A DNA stretch of 64,000 bases from Thermoplasmata archaeon. GTDB taxonomy: Archaea > Thermoplasmatota > Thermoplasmata > Lutacidiplasmatales > UBA184. The DNA lies in contig JAKAAX010000003.1 in NCBI GenBank assembly GCA_021802125.1, positions 1 to 64,000 on the forward strand. The letters run 5' to 3'. The translations under genes and the position numbers were made by a program. Under the pieces are notes generated by a model that was given only the letters and a program-made list of their open reading frames with translations, was not told where the DNA came from and did no database searches. Numbering within the stretch: the stretch's first letter is position 1; the number at the start of each line of letters is the position of its first letter. Positions 7,058 through 15,201 of this stretch are shown here, piece by piece.

Positions 7058-9202
7058 TCAGATGAGACGCACGAGGTCCTGGCGGGGACGGTACACTTCG
7101 TTGCCCCGCTCGAGCTCGTCGAGGATCCGCCGCGCTTCCTGCTCGCCGATCCCCTCCGCCTTCGCCTCGGTGAGCAGGTCGCGTTCGGAGACCCCCTGCC
7201 CCTGGGGGTGCTGCGCCTGCATCCGGTGCAGGAGCTGCCGCACCTTGCCGATCTGGTCGCGGTGGCTCGCGGTGATCCCGGTGAAGAGCAGGTCGATGTC
7301 GCGCCGCCCTTCCCCGGTGGAGGTGACCTCCGAGAGGAAGTGCTCCATGATCCGGACCGCGCGCTCCGCATCGAGCAGGGTCGCCTCCGGGCTCAGCCGA
7401 GCGCGCGCGGCGGCCTCCGTGAGCCGGACCAGCGCCTCGAGCTGACGGGGGGTGATGGCGATGCCACCCTTCGCCGCGGAGTCCTCCTCCTGCGGCAGCA
7501 CCTTGCGCATCTCCATGTAGTAGCCCTCGAGCTTCGCGTAGGCCTCCCCGTCCATCACCGGCCGGACGTTCTGGCGCGCGTAGGCGATGTACTTCTTCAG
7601 GAACTCCTGGGAGAAGAGCCCCTTCGGGGTGGAAGCCTCGACGCTCCCGGTGCGGTGCCGCTCTCCCTCCCGCGCCTCGGCCTCCTGATGCTGGGTGAGG
7701 ATCGCCCGGGCCAGCGACCGGTCCGCGGCCTCGTCCGGCTTGTCCCTGAGCGGGAGGATCACGTCGAAACGGGAGAGGAGCGTCGGAGGGAGGTCGAACT
7801 GGAGGTGGGGCGGCTGGTCCATGGTGAACCGGCCGAACTTGGGGTTCGCCGCCGCGAGGACGGGACATCGGGCCGACAGTGTCGCGGTGATCCCGGCCTT
7901 GGCGATGGAGATCTGGCCCTGCTCGAGCCCCTCGTGCATCGCCGAGCGGTCCTCCTTCGACATCTTGTCCGCCTCGTCCAGGCAGAGGAGTCCCCCGCTC
8001 GCCAGCACCATCGCCCCGGCTTCCAGCGTCCAGCGACCGGTGGTCTCGTCGCGCACCGCCGCCGCCGTCAGCCCGGCGGAGGTCGTGCCCTTCCCGCTCG
8101 CGTAGACCCCCCGGGGCGCGGTCCGGGAGACGTAGAGCAGCAACTGGGACTTGGCGAGCCCCGGGTCCCCGATGATGAGGCAGTGGATGTCCCCGCGGAC
8201 GCGCACGCCGTCGGGCAGGAGCTTCTCGACCCCGCCGAACAGCTGGAGCGCGATGGCCTCCTTCTCCCAGCGCATGCCCTTGATGCTGGGCGCGAGGGAA
8301 TCGACGATGCGATCGAAGACCGCGGGGTCGCCCTTCCAGCGCTCGATCTCCTCCCGCTCGGCGTCGGCGATCTCGATCTCGGAGTACTCCTTGCTCCGCT
8401 TCTCGATCGAGATCGCGACCAGGACCACATCGAGGAGGCTGTAGGTCGCGCCCAGCCCGCGGCCCATGGCCGGACGCGGTACGGCGCGGAGCACGCCGTT
8501 CACGGTGACCCGGGTCCCCGGGTAGATCTGCTCGACCAGGTCCTCCGAAAGGTGCACCGCGAGGTTCTCGGGGTTCGTCCCCCCTTTGAGTCGCTCTGGC
8601 TCCTCCTGCAGGTCCAGCCGCTGGAAGTCGACCGTGGTGCTCTCGATCTCGAGGAAGGAGAAGCGGGCCTTCAGGGCCGGCTTGCCGCAGCCGTTCTGCC
8701 GCGGGTCGCACTCGGTGGGCAGCTTCAGCGTGGGGAGGGTGCGCTCCTGGGGCCAGTGGATCTTCTGACGGCAGGCTCCGCACTCGAAGACCGCATCGAC
8801 CACCTGGGGCTGGGGGGTCGAGGACCGGCGGACGATCCCTTCCACCGCGATGGCCTTGCCGAGGTGCTCTCGGCGGATCATGTGGATCGGAACGTGGAGC
8901 CCGACGGGGAGATGGATGACCCGCAGCCGTAGCGGGCCGGGAAGCGCGACGGTCGCCGGAAGCATCTCCCGGATCGCCACCTCTCCGGCGGCGAGGCAGG
9001 CCTCGGGCCGGTCGAGCAGCGTGTCCGCGAGGAGCCGGTCGACGCGCTCCAGGTCGCCGAAGGAGACCGTGAGCGACCGCTCCTCCGGGTAGGACTCCGC
9101 GATCTCGAGGATCTTCCTGCGAAGGTCCGCCTCCTCGAGGAAGGCGGTCCAACGGGCGGTCTGCTCCCCACTGGAGAGCGCGGCGGTCGCGGCGATGGCC
9201 AT
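7058..9202 (-). CDS. mcm: Replicative DNA helicase MCM
   Basis: The 714-residue hexameric 3'-5' helicase of the archaeal replication fork. The N-terminal domain carries a zinc site with Cys141, Cys144, Cys165 and Cys172. The AAA+ core has Walker A GDPGLAKSQ (near 345), Walker B CLDEADKM (near 406) and the arginine-finger motif LLSRFDVI (near 475). The C-terminal winged-helix region ends near EARRILDELERGNEVYRP. Its length is in the normal range. The ATG at 9202 follows GAGGGGAAGGGGG. It lies 30 bp downstream of aspS on the same strand, so pyrG-aspS-mcm is probably one transcript. Confidence 0.97.
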   Translation of the reverse strand: MAIAATAALSSGEQTARWTAFLEEADLRRKILEIAESYPEERSLTVSFGDLERVDRLLADTLLDRPEACLAAGEVAIREMLPATVALPGPLRLRVIHLPVGLHVPIHMIRREHLGKAIAVEGIVRRSSTPQPQVVDAVFECGACRQKIHWPQERTLPTLKLPTECDPRQNGCGKPALKARFSFLEIESTTVDFQRLDLQEEPERLKGGTNPENLAVHLSEDLVEQIYPGTRVTVNGVLRAVPRPAMGRGLGATYSLLDVVLVAISIEKRSKEYSEIEIADAEREEIERWKGDPAVFDRIVDSLAPSIKGMRWEKEAIALQLFGGVEKLLPDGVRVRGDIHCLIIGDPGLAKSQLLLYVSRTAPRGVYASGKGTTSAGLTAAAVRDETTGRWTLEAGAMVLASGGLLCLDEADKMSKEDRSAMHEGLEQGQISIAKAGITATLSARCPVLAAANPKFGRFTMDQPPHLQFDLPPTLLSRFDVILPLRDKPDEAADRSLARAILTQHQEAEAREGERHRTGSVEASTPKGLFSQEFLKKYIAYARQNVRPVMDGEAYAKLEGYYMEMRKVLPQEEDSAAKGGIAITPRQLEALVRLTEAAARARLSPEATLLDAERAVRIMEHFLSEVTSTGEGRRDIDLLFTGITASHRDQIGKVRQLLHRMQAQHPQGQGVSERDLLTEAKAEGIGEQEARRILDELERGNEVYRPRQDLVRLI

Positions 9203-9232
9203 GCCCTCTGCCCGACCCCCTTCCCCTCTCCC

Positions 9233-10555
9233 TTACGGCTCCAGGCGGAACCGGTCGCGCGGGAAGAGCCGCGCCTCACGGATGTTGGTGAGCCCCGCGA
9301 GCCGCTGGACGATGCGGTCGAGGCCCAGGGCGAAGCCCCCGTGCGGGGGCATGCCGTAGCGGAAGGCCTCCAGGTATCCGGCGAAGTTCTTCGCATCGAC
9401 CCCCGCCGCCTGCATGTTGGCCTCGAGCCGGTCGACCCGGTGCTCTCTCTGGCCCCCGGACATGAGCTCGAGACCCCGGAACTCGAGGTCGAAGTAGTGG
9501 GTAAGCTCCGGGTGCGCGTCCTGCCGCATGGCGTAGAACGTCCCCGCCTTCAGCGAGGTGGGGAACTCGGTCAGGAGATAGAAATCGTTCCCGTACTTCT
9601 TCTGGACGAGGTCGCCCAGCGCGCGCTCCTCCTCCGAGCCGATCTCCGCGTCGATGGCGGGCGTGCCCGGTTTGCGGCCCAGGAGCTCGGACCCTTCCCG
9701 GTGCGTGACCCGGGGGAACGGGCGCTCCACCTCGGGGATCTTCTCGGCGAAGGGGGACCCCCGGGCGAGCAGGCGCTCACGGGTCCGGCGGAAGGTCCCG
9801 GCGATGAGCTCCTCGACGGTGTCCCACAGTTCCTCGGGGCCGTCGATGTAGGCCATCTCCGCGTCGATCGAGGTGAACTCGGTCATGTGCCGGTTCGTGT
9901 CCGACGGCTCGGCGCGGAAGGCGGGCGCGATCTCGAAGACCCTCTCCAGCTCCGTCGCCATCAGCATCTGCTTGTAGAGCTGAGGGCTCTGCGCGAGGTA
10001 GGCGGGCGATCCGTAGTAATCGACCTTGAACATCGTCGCCCCGCCCTCAGCCCCCTGGCGGAGGATCTTGGGGGTCTCCACTTCCGTGAACCCCAGCTCG
10101 CCGAAGCTCTCGCGAAGGGCCCAGAGCATCGTCCCTCGAAGCTCCGCGATGACCTGGTTCTCCGGCTTGCGGAGGTCGAGCACGCGGTGGTTGAGCCGCG
10201 TGTCCAGGTCGGCCCCGACCTTGTCGGAGACCCCAAGGGGAAGCGGGACCGCGGAGCGGGATAGGACCTCGACGGCGGTGGGGGAGACCTCCGCCCCCAC
10301 TTTCGCACGGGGATTGGCGACGACGGTCCCCTGGGCCCGGACCACCGACTCGCGGGGAAGGTTCTGGAAGAGCTCGAAGAGGGTCTCGGGCGACTGGCCC
10401 TTCTTCAGCGTGAGCTGGAAGAGCCCCGCGCGGTCACGAACGAGGGCGAAGGAGACCCCGCCCAGCGCACGGTAGTCCTGCAGGTGCCCCGCGACGCGGA
10501 CCTCCTGCCCCACGAGCGAGGGCAGTTCACGCGACAATCGACGGGGTGGGGACAC
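9233..10555 (-). CDS. aspS: Aspartyl-tRNA synthetase, archaeal type
   Basis: A 440-residue class IIb synthetase that charges tRNA with aspartate. An N-terminal OB anticodon domain (residues 1-105) precedes the catalytic core. Motif 2 is FRAEPSDTNRHMTEF (near 213) and motif 3 is GMPPHGGFALGLDRI (near 402). The bacterial insertion domain is absent, as expected. GTG at 10555 overlaps the pyrG 3' end by 29 nt and is preceded by AAGGAGGAGGT, so the overlap is real. At the anticodon-loop position reported from memory to separate discriminating (Trp) from non-discriminating (His) archaeal enzymes I read Gln (AGHLQDYRALGG), so tRNA-Asn charging cannot be decided. Confidence 0.95.
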   Translation of the reverse strand: MSPPRRLSRELPSLVGQEVRVAGHLQDYRALGGVSFALVRDRAGLFQLTLKKGQSPETLFELFQNLPRESVVRAQGTVVANPRAKVGAEVSPTAVEVLSRSAVPLPLGVSDKVGADLDTRLNHRVLDLRKPENQVIAELRGTMLWALRESFGELGFTEVETPKILRQGAEGGATMFKVDYYGSPAYLAQSPQLYKQMLMATELERVFEIAPAFRAEPSDTNRHMTEFTSIDAEMAYIDGPEELWDTVEELIAGTFRRTRERLLARGSPFAEKIPEVERPFPRVTHREGSELLGRKPGTPAIDAEIGSEEERALGDLVQKKYGNDFYLLTEFPTSLKAGTFYAMRQDAHPELTHYFDLEFRGLELMSGGQREHRVDRLEANMQAAGVDAKNFAGYLEAFRYGMPPHGGFALGLDRIVQRLAGLTNIREARLFPRDRFRLEP

Positions 10556-12185
10556 GTGGGACCTCCTCCTTCGAGGTGCTCACACCCTCCCGACGGGCCA
10601 GCGCGGCCCGCACCAGTCCCGCGAAGAGAGGGTGCGGGGACTCGGGTCGTGAGAGGAACTCGGGGTGGTACTGGACCCCCAGGAAGAAGGGGTGGTCCGG
10701 GAGCTCGAAGACCTCGACCCGGCCGTCGGGGGAGGTGCCGGTCACGGCGTACCCGGCCTTGGTGAAGCGCTCCAGGTAGGTGGGGTTCACCTCGAAGCGG
10801 TGGCGGTGCCGCTCGAAGATCTCCCTTCGGCCGTAGAGGCGATGGACCTGGGAGTCCTCGGTCAGCAGGACCCGCTGGGACCCCAGGCGCTGCGTGCCTC
10901 CCAGGTTCGCGACGCCCTCCTGGGTGTCCAGGAGCGTCACGACGGGGTGGGGCGTGTGGGGGTCGAGCTCGGAGGAGTTGGCGTCCTTGAGCTGCAGGAC
11001 GTTGCGGGCGAACTCCACCGTCGCCAGCTGGAACCCGAGGCAGATGCCCAGGAACGGGATGTTCTGGGTCCGGGCGATCTCGGCGGCGAGGATCTTCCCC
11101 TCGATCCCGCGGACCCCGTAGCCGCCGGGGATGAGGATCCCGTCGACCTCCCGCAGGCGCTGCTGGGTCGCCGGGTCCTTCCTGAGGTCCTCGGCGTCGA
11201 ACCACTCGACGGAGATCTTGACGCCGAGGTTCCCCTGGCAGTGGTGGAAGGCCTCCAGGTGGGAGAGGTAGGCGTCCTTCAGCTGGATGTACTTCCCGAC
11301 GAACCCCACGTGCACTTCCCGCGTGGCCTTGCCGTAGGTGTCCAGGAACTGGCGCCACCGGGTCCAGTCGGCCGTTCGGGTGGGTAGCTTCAGGCGCTTG
11401 GTCAGGTAGTCGCCAACCCCCTGGCTCTCCAGGTGGAGGGGCACGTGGTAGACCGTCACCTGGTCGGGGACCGAGATCACCGCCTCGGCAGGGACGTCGC
11501 AGAAGAGGGAGATCTTCGCCTTGAGCTCCGGGGTGAGCAAGGCGGGGCCGCGGGCCATGACCATGTCGGGGGCGATCCCGATGGACCGCAGCTCGCGGAC
11601 GGAGTGCTGCGTCGGTTTGGTCTTCGCCTCTCCGACGGCCCCGACGACCGGGACGAGCGTCGTGTGGACGAAGGCCATGTTCTCCTTCCCGCCCACCTCT
11701 TGCTGGAGCTCTCGGAGCGCCTCGAGGAAGGGCATCGACTCGATGTCTCCGACGGTGCCCCCGACCTCGACGAGGACGACCTCGGCTCCCGCCGACTGTC
11801 CGGCCTCGCGGAGCATGCGCTTCACCTCGCCCGTCACGTGCGGGATGATCTGGACGGTGTTCCCGAGGTAGTCCCCGCGTCGCTCCTTCTCGATGACCGC
11901 GCGGTAGACCTTCCCCGTCGTGATGTTGTGGCTCCCCGGGAGGCTCTCTCCGAGGAAGCGCTCGTAGTTGCCGAGGTCGAGGTCGACCTCCATCCCATCG
12001 TCGAGGACGAAGACCTCCCCATGCTGGTAGGGGTTCATCGTGCCGGCGTCGACGTTGAGGTACGGGTCGATCTTGACGACCGTGACGGCCATGCCGCGCG
12101 ACTTCAGGATGCGCGCGAGGGAGCTCGTGGTGATGCCCTTGCCGAGCCCGGAGATGACCCCCCCCGTTACCACGACGAACTTCAC
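10527..12185 (-). CDS. pyrG: CTP synthase
   Basis: Converts UTP to CTP with glutamine and ATP. 552 residues. The synthetase domain starts with the P-loop-like TGGVISGLGKGITTSSLARI and the KIDPYLNVDAGTMNPYQHGE stretch. The class I glutaminase domain has its nucleophile in GICLGFQ (Cys near 381) and the His-Glu pair in YHPEF. The start is GTG 12185, preceded by GGAGGT. The 3' end overlaps aspS. A TATA box at 12221-12230 gives it its own promoter, separate from pyrK 125 bp upstream. Confidence 0.97.
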   Translation of the reverse strand: MKFVVVTGGVISGLGKGITTSSLARILKSRGMAVTVVKIDPYLNVDAGTMNPYQHGEVFVLDDGMEVDLDLGNYERFLGESLPGSHNITTGKVYRAVIEKERRGDYLGNTVQIIPHVTGEVKRMLREAGQSAGAEVVLVEVGGTVGDIESMPFLEALRELQQEVGGKENMAFVHTTLVPVVGAVGEAKTKPTQHSVRELRSIGIAPDMVMARGPALLTPELKAKISLFCDVPAEAVISVPDQVTVYHVPLHLESQGVGDYLTKRLKLPTRTADWTRWRQFLDTYGKATREVHVGFVGKYIQLKDAYLSHLEAFHHCQGNLGVKISVEWFDAEDLRKDPATQQRLREVDGILIPGGYGVRGIEGKILAAEIARTQNIPFLGICLGFQLATVEFARNVLQLKDANSSELDPHTPHPVVTLLDTQEGVANLGGTQRLGSQRVLLTEDSQVHRLYGRREIFERHRHRFEVNPTYLERFTKAGYAVTGTSPDGRVEVFELPDHPFFLGVQYHPEFLSRPESPHPLFAGLVRAALARREGVSTSKEEVPRVPTPSIVA

Positions 12186-12220
12186 AGAACGACCTCCAGG
12201 GTCGCATGGATGCGCGAGAA

Positions 12221-12230
12221 CGATAAAGCC
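12221..12230 (-). promoter_or_regulatory. TATA-like box for pyrG-aspS-mcm
   Basis: Minus-strand GGCTTTATCG centred about 40 bp before the pyrG GTG. It leaves a leader just long enough to hold the GGAGGT ribosome site at 12192-12197. Confidence 0.5.
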
Positions 12231-12309
12231 TCCCTCCCCGAATTCGGAGAGGCCTCCGCCGCGCGCCGGCCGGGGAACTTTTCCGGCGAAAAAGGACGTG
12301 CCGCGACGC

Positions 12310-13089
12310 TCATGCCCGCACCCGCCGGCCGGAAGCGTCGCGCTTGAACTGTCCGAAGTCGGGGATGTCCCGTAGCCGCTCCCCGGAGAAGACCGGACCG
12401 TCCGAGCAGACGTGGTAGGGCCCGAAGGCGCAGGCGTCGCACATGGCGATCCCGCACTTCATCTCCCGCTCCACCGAGCAGAAGATCGGGACCTTCGCCT
12501 CCTCGGCCGACCGGACGAGCTTCACCATCATCACCTCGGGCCCACAGGTCCACACCGCATCGAAGGACCGCTCCTTCACGAGCCGGGCGGCGACGTCGGT
12601 GACGTAGCCTCGGTGCCCCGCGGTGCCGTCGTCGGTGGCGATCTCGAGGCCTCCATCGGCCATGGCGGTGAACCGCTCGCGGAAGAGGAGCTCCTTCGCC
12701 GTGGTCGCGCCAAGGGCCACGGTGACCGACCCGCCCTTGCGGCGGACCTCCTCCGCCCCCGGGGCCACGACCGCCCCTCCGGACCCGCCCGCGACCACCA
12801 GGAGGCGGCGGGGCGAGAGGTCGAAGGTGTTCCCGTAGGGCCCTCGGAGCCCGACTCGGGTGCCCGGTTCGAGCTGGAGGAGGTGCCGGCTCGTCTCTCC
12901 CATGGCCTTGATGGTGACCCCCTTGCGCCCTTCGGAGGTGTAGGAGAGCGACATGGGGACCTCGTCGTCCCCCGGGAGCCAGATCATCACGAACTGGCCC
13001 GGTCGGGCCAAAGGGGCGTAGTCGAAGCGCAACGTGACGGTACTCGGGGTCTCCCAGCGCTTCTCGACCACTGGGGCGATCGTCCGCAC
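12310..13089 (-). CDS. pyrK: Dihydroorotate dehydrogenase electron-transfer subunit
   Basis: About 259 residues. It passes electrons from dihydroorotate dehydrogenase to NAD through FAD and a [2Fe-2S] centre. The FAD domain has ARPGQFVMIWLPG and the nucleotide-binding domain LLVVAGGSGGAVVAP. The cluster ligands are C-x4-C-x2-C-x7-C in KCGIAMCDACAFGPYHVC. The frame is open 240 bp further upstream, but that part is Arg/Ser/Cys-rich and unlike the family. GTG at 13089 fits the family length and has a TATA-like box about 29 bp upstream. Its partner pyrD is 1.1 kb away, with two unrelated small genes between. Confidence 0.92.
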   Translation of the reverse strand: MRTIAPVVEKRWETPSTVTLRFDYAPLARPGQFVMIWLPGDDEVPMSLSYTSEGRKGVTIKAMGETSRHLLQLEPGTRVGLRGPYGNTFDLSPRRLLVVAGGSGGAVVAPGAEEVRRKGGSVTVALGATTAKELLFRERFTAMADGGLEIATDDGTAGHRGYVTDVAARLVKERSFDAVWTCGPEVMMVKLVRSAEEAKVPIFCSVEREMKCGIAMCDACAFGPYHVCSDGPVFSGERLRDIPDFGQFKRDASGRRVRA

Positions 13090-13113
13090 GGAGGGGAGGC
13101 ACGGCCGCCGTGC

Positions 13114-13122
13114 CCAAAAGCT
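13114..13122 (-). promoter_or_regulatory. TATA-like box for pyrK
   Basis: Minus-strand AAGCTTTTG centred about 29 bp before the GTG start, consistent with a leaderless transcript. It also argues against the upstream frame extension being translated. Confidence 0.45.
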
Positions 13123-13186
13123 TGACCGGTGCGTTTGACCGAAGTTTGATGGTTCTCCCGCGGCTTCCACGGAGGGGGGGAGGTCG

Positions 13187-13462
13187 ATGCGACCGAGCCA
13201 TCCATGCCTCGTGTGCGGACATCGCACGACGCAGGATTGCGAGCGCGCTGGCGAGGAGCGCTCTCCCCGCATCCCGTCCCAGTGCCTGCAGTGCGGCTGC
13301 GCATGCCAGCCCGGGATCTTCCATGGCACCGGTCCCTCAGGTCCTCACGGGCACCCTGACGCTCCCTCGCCCACCCCTGGGCAGCCCGGGCACCACGACC
13401 ACGTCACCGGTCCCGAACGTCAGATGAGCGGGAGCTCACGAGCGGGACACGGGTCGAGCTGA
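13187..13462 (+). CDS. Small cysteine/histidine-rich protein
   Basis: 91 residues with CLVCGH near residue 7 and CLQCGCAC near 33-40, plus several histidines in the Pro/Gly-rich tail (HGTGPSGPHGHPDAP). This pattern suggests one zinc-binding knuckle. The start is well supported: ATG 13187 follows GGAGGGGGGAGGT. The 3' end overlaps the convergent membrane-protein gene by 27 nt. No family recognised; a metal-binding or redox role would be a guess. Confidence 0.5.
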   Translation: MRPSHPCLVCGHRTTQDCERAGEERSPRIPSQCLQCGCACQPGIFHGTGPSGPHGHPDAPSPTPGQPGHHDHVTGPERQMSGSSRAGHGSS

Positions 13463-14002
13463 ATCTGTTCCCCTTCCTTTCGGGCGGTCGGACAGACCGC
13501 CAATAGGGGACGGCGAGGGGGTTCGGGGGAGCGGTGGGACGGTACCGCCCAAGATGGAGAGGGCGCCGCCGTAAGCTCGGACCACGAGGTAGGGGGCAAG
13601 GGCGGGCCAGAGCAGCGGGAAGAAGGACATGTAGGACGGCTCGGCTACGGCCAGCACAGAGAGACCGACCGCGCTGACGAGGGATGGAAGACCACCGATG
13701 ATCCCCCCGCGCTGAAGCCGAGGCAGGACCGCGGGAACCACCGAGATGGCCACTCCCACGAACCCCGTCAGCTCGAGGACGACCTCAAGGTCGATCATCC
13801 AAGAAGGAGCGTCGTAGTACAAAGGCGCCAAGCAGAGCCCCCCGTCCCCGCAGGGAGTCTGTATGGTCGGCGTCGGAGGGGGGGTCACGTGCGAGAATGT
13901 GAGCAGGAGCAGCGGCACGACCACACCGACGAAGGAGAGGACGGCGCCCGCTCGGAGAAGGAACGGCGGTTGCAGGAGGGTGGCACCAACCGCTCTCTTC
14001 AC
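13436..14002 (-). CDS. Predicted four-helix membrane protein
   Basis: 188 residues with hydrophobic segments near 16-36, 72-92, 98-122 and 126-146. The first loop contains CGDGGLC, two cysteines that could form a disulfide on the outside. The tail is Pro/Ser/Arg-rich and probably cytoplasmic. No conserved domain is recognised. It sits between pyrK and pyrD but has no visible link to pyrimidine synthesis. Confidence 0.6.
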   Translation of the reverse strand: MKRAVGATLLQPPFLLRAGAVLSFVGVVVPLLLLTFSHVTPPPTPTIQTPCGDGGLCLAPLYYDAPSWMIDLEVVLELTGFVGVAISVVPAVLPRLQRGGIIGGLPSLVSAVGLSVLAVAEPSYMSFFPLLWPALAPYLVVRAYGGALSILGGTVPPLPRTPSPSPIGGLSDRPKGRGTDSARPVSRS

Positions 14003-14182
14003 GAGCCAGGGTATGGTGTAGGGGGACCAAGAATCTACCCTTCCCCCGAATAGGGAGATGCCCCCGCGTTCGAGGTGCGAGGCTTTGAGGTGGAAGGTGG
14101 AACTGCCCTCCCCCGCACGGTGAACCCTTGGGGCCTGGGCCTCGTCCTCAGGATTGCTGCCGCGCCGACGGCTGACCCGCCG

Positions 14183-15097
14183 TCACTTGCGGTGAGCCTG
14201 ACCCACGGCCTCTTCGATCGTGGCGAAATGGGCCTCGTCCAGCAGCCGGCCGAGGCCTTCGTGGACCTCCCGGAACACGTTGATCCCTTTCGTCGCGACG
14301 GCCGTCCCGAGCTCCAACGCGCGGGCTCCCGCGAGGATGTACTCGTAGGCGTCCTGGGCTGTGGTGATGCCTCCGACCCCCACGATCGGGATGCGGACGC
14401 GCTCGTAGATCTTCCAAACGCAGGCCAGTCCGATCGGTCTGATGGCGGGACCGCTCAGGCCTCCGAAACCGTGGGCGAGGACGGGGCGGCGGAGGACCGG
14501 GTCGATGGCGAGCGCCCGGACGGTGTTGATGGCCGTGATGGCGTCGGCGCCCGCCTTTTCGGCCGCCTCGGCGAGGAGCGCGGTGTCCTGGGTGTTCGGG
14601 GTGACCTTCGCCCAAACCGGCAAGGTGGTGGCCTTCTTCACGGCCTTCACGACCTCCGCCAGCACCTGGGGGTCCTGGCCGATCTCGCTGCCGTACCCCT
14701 TGGCGTGGGGGCAGGAAAGGTTGAGCTCGAGCGCGTGGACCCCGGTCGCTTCCATCTTGCGCGCGAGGGCCGCGAACTCGTCCGCGTCTCCGCCGAAGAT
14801 GCTTCCCACCACGCGGGCGCCGGCGGCGAGCGCTTGTCCGATCTCCTTGGGGTACTCCTCGATCCCGGGGTTCGGCAGTCCCATCGCGTTCAGCATGCCC
14901 CATTCGCCGAACTGCTCGATGGTGGGGTTGGGGTACCCTTCCCTCGGCTTCACGCCGATGGACTTGGTGACGACCCCGCCCGCTCCGGCCCGGAAGGCGG
15001 CGGCGAGGGAGGCTCCGCTCTCCCCCCAGATCCCGGAGGCGAGCAGCGCCGGCCGGGGGAGGACGACGCCGGCGACGGTCGTCGAGAGGTCCGCCAC
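14183..15097 (-). CDS. pyrD: Dihydroorotate dehydrogenase, catalytic subunit
   Basis: 304 residues forming the FMN-binding TIM barrel that oxidises dihydroorotate to orotate. Family marks are GAGGVVTKSIGVKPREGYPN, LELNLSCPHAKGYG, TAINTVRALAID, GGLSGPAIRPIGL and the phosphate-binding GVGGI. A pyrK gene in the same window makes the NAD-linked class 1B enzyme likely. The start is GTG 15097, with a TATA-like box about 28 bp upstream. It is divergent from clpB with 104 bp between. Confidence 0.95.
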   Translation of the reverse strand: MADLSTTVAGVVLPRPALLASGIWGESGASLAAAFRAGAGGVVTKSIGVKPREGYPNPTIEQFGEWGMLNAMGLPNPGIEEYPKEIGQALAAGARVVGSIFGGDADEFAALARKMEATGVHALELNLSCPHAKGYGSEIGQDPQVLAEVVKAVKKATTLPVWAKVTPNTQDTALLAEAAEKAGADAITAINTVRALAIDPVLRRPVLAHGFGGLSGPAIRPIGLACVWKIYERVRIPIVGVGGITTAQDAYEYILAGARALELGTAVATKGINVFREVHEGLGRLLDEAHFATIEEAVGQAHRK

Positions 15098-15121
15098 GAG
15101 GGCGCGCGAGCGGAGGGACGT

Positions 15122-15179
15122 ACAAAAGAGCGCCCGTCGCGGTACGAGGGTTGGGGAGCTCGGCCGTCCTCCTTAAATC
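15122..15179. promoter_or_regulatory. Divergent promoter region, pyrD and clpB
   Basis: Two AT boxes face away from each other. Minus-strand TCTTTTGT (15122-15129) is about 28 bp before the pyrD GTG. Plus-strand CTTAAATC (15172-15179) is about 27 bp before the clpB ATG. Both spacings predict leaderless transcripts. I see no heat-shock inverted repeat that I can name between them. Confidence 0.55.
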
Positions 15180-15201
15180 GCGTGGCCGATAAGTTTCCCG
15201 G

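Noticed and set aside
6951..12207. Very long open frames overlapping mcm, aspS and pyrG in other frames
   Set aside because: They are Arg/Gly/Pro/Ala-rich shadows caused by high GC at codon third positions; the motif-bearing frames are the real genes.
13090..13329. N-terminal extension of PyrK
   Set aside because: The extra 80 residues do not resemble the family, run opposite to a small gene with a strong ribosome site, and lie upstream of the likely TATA box.
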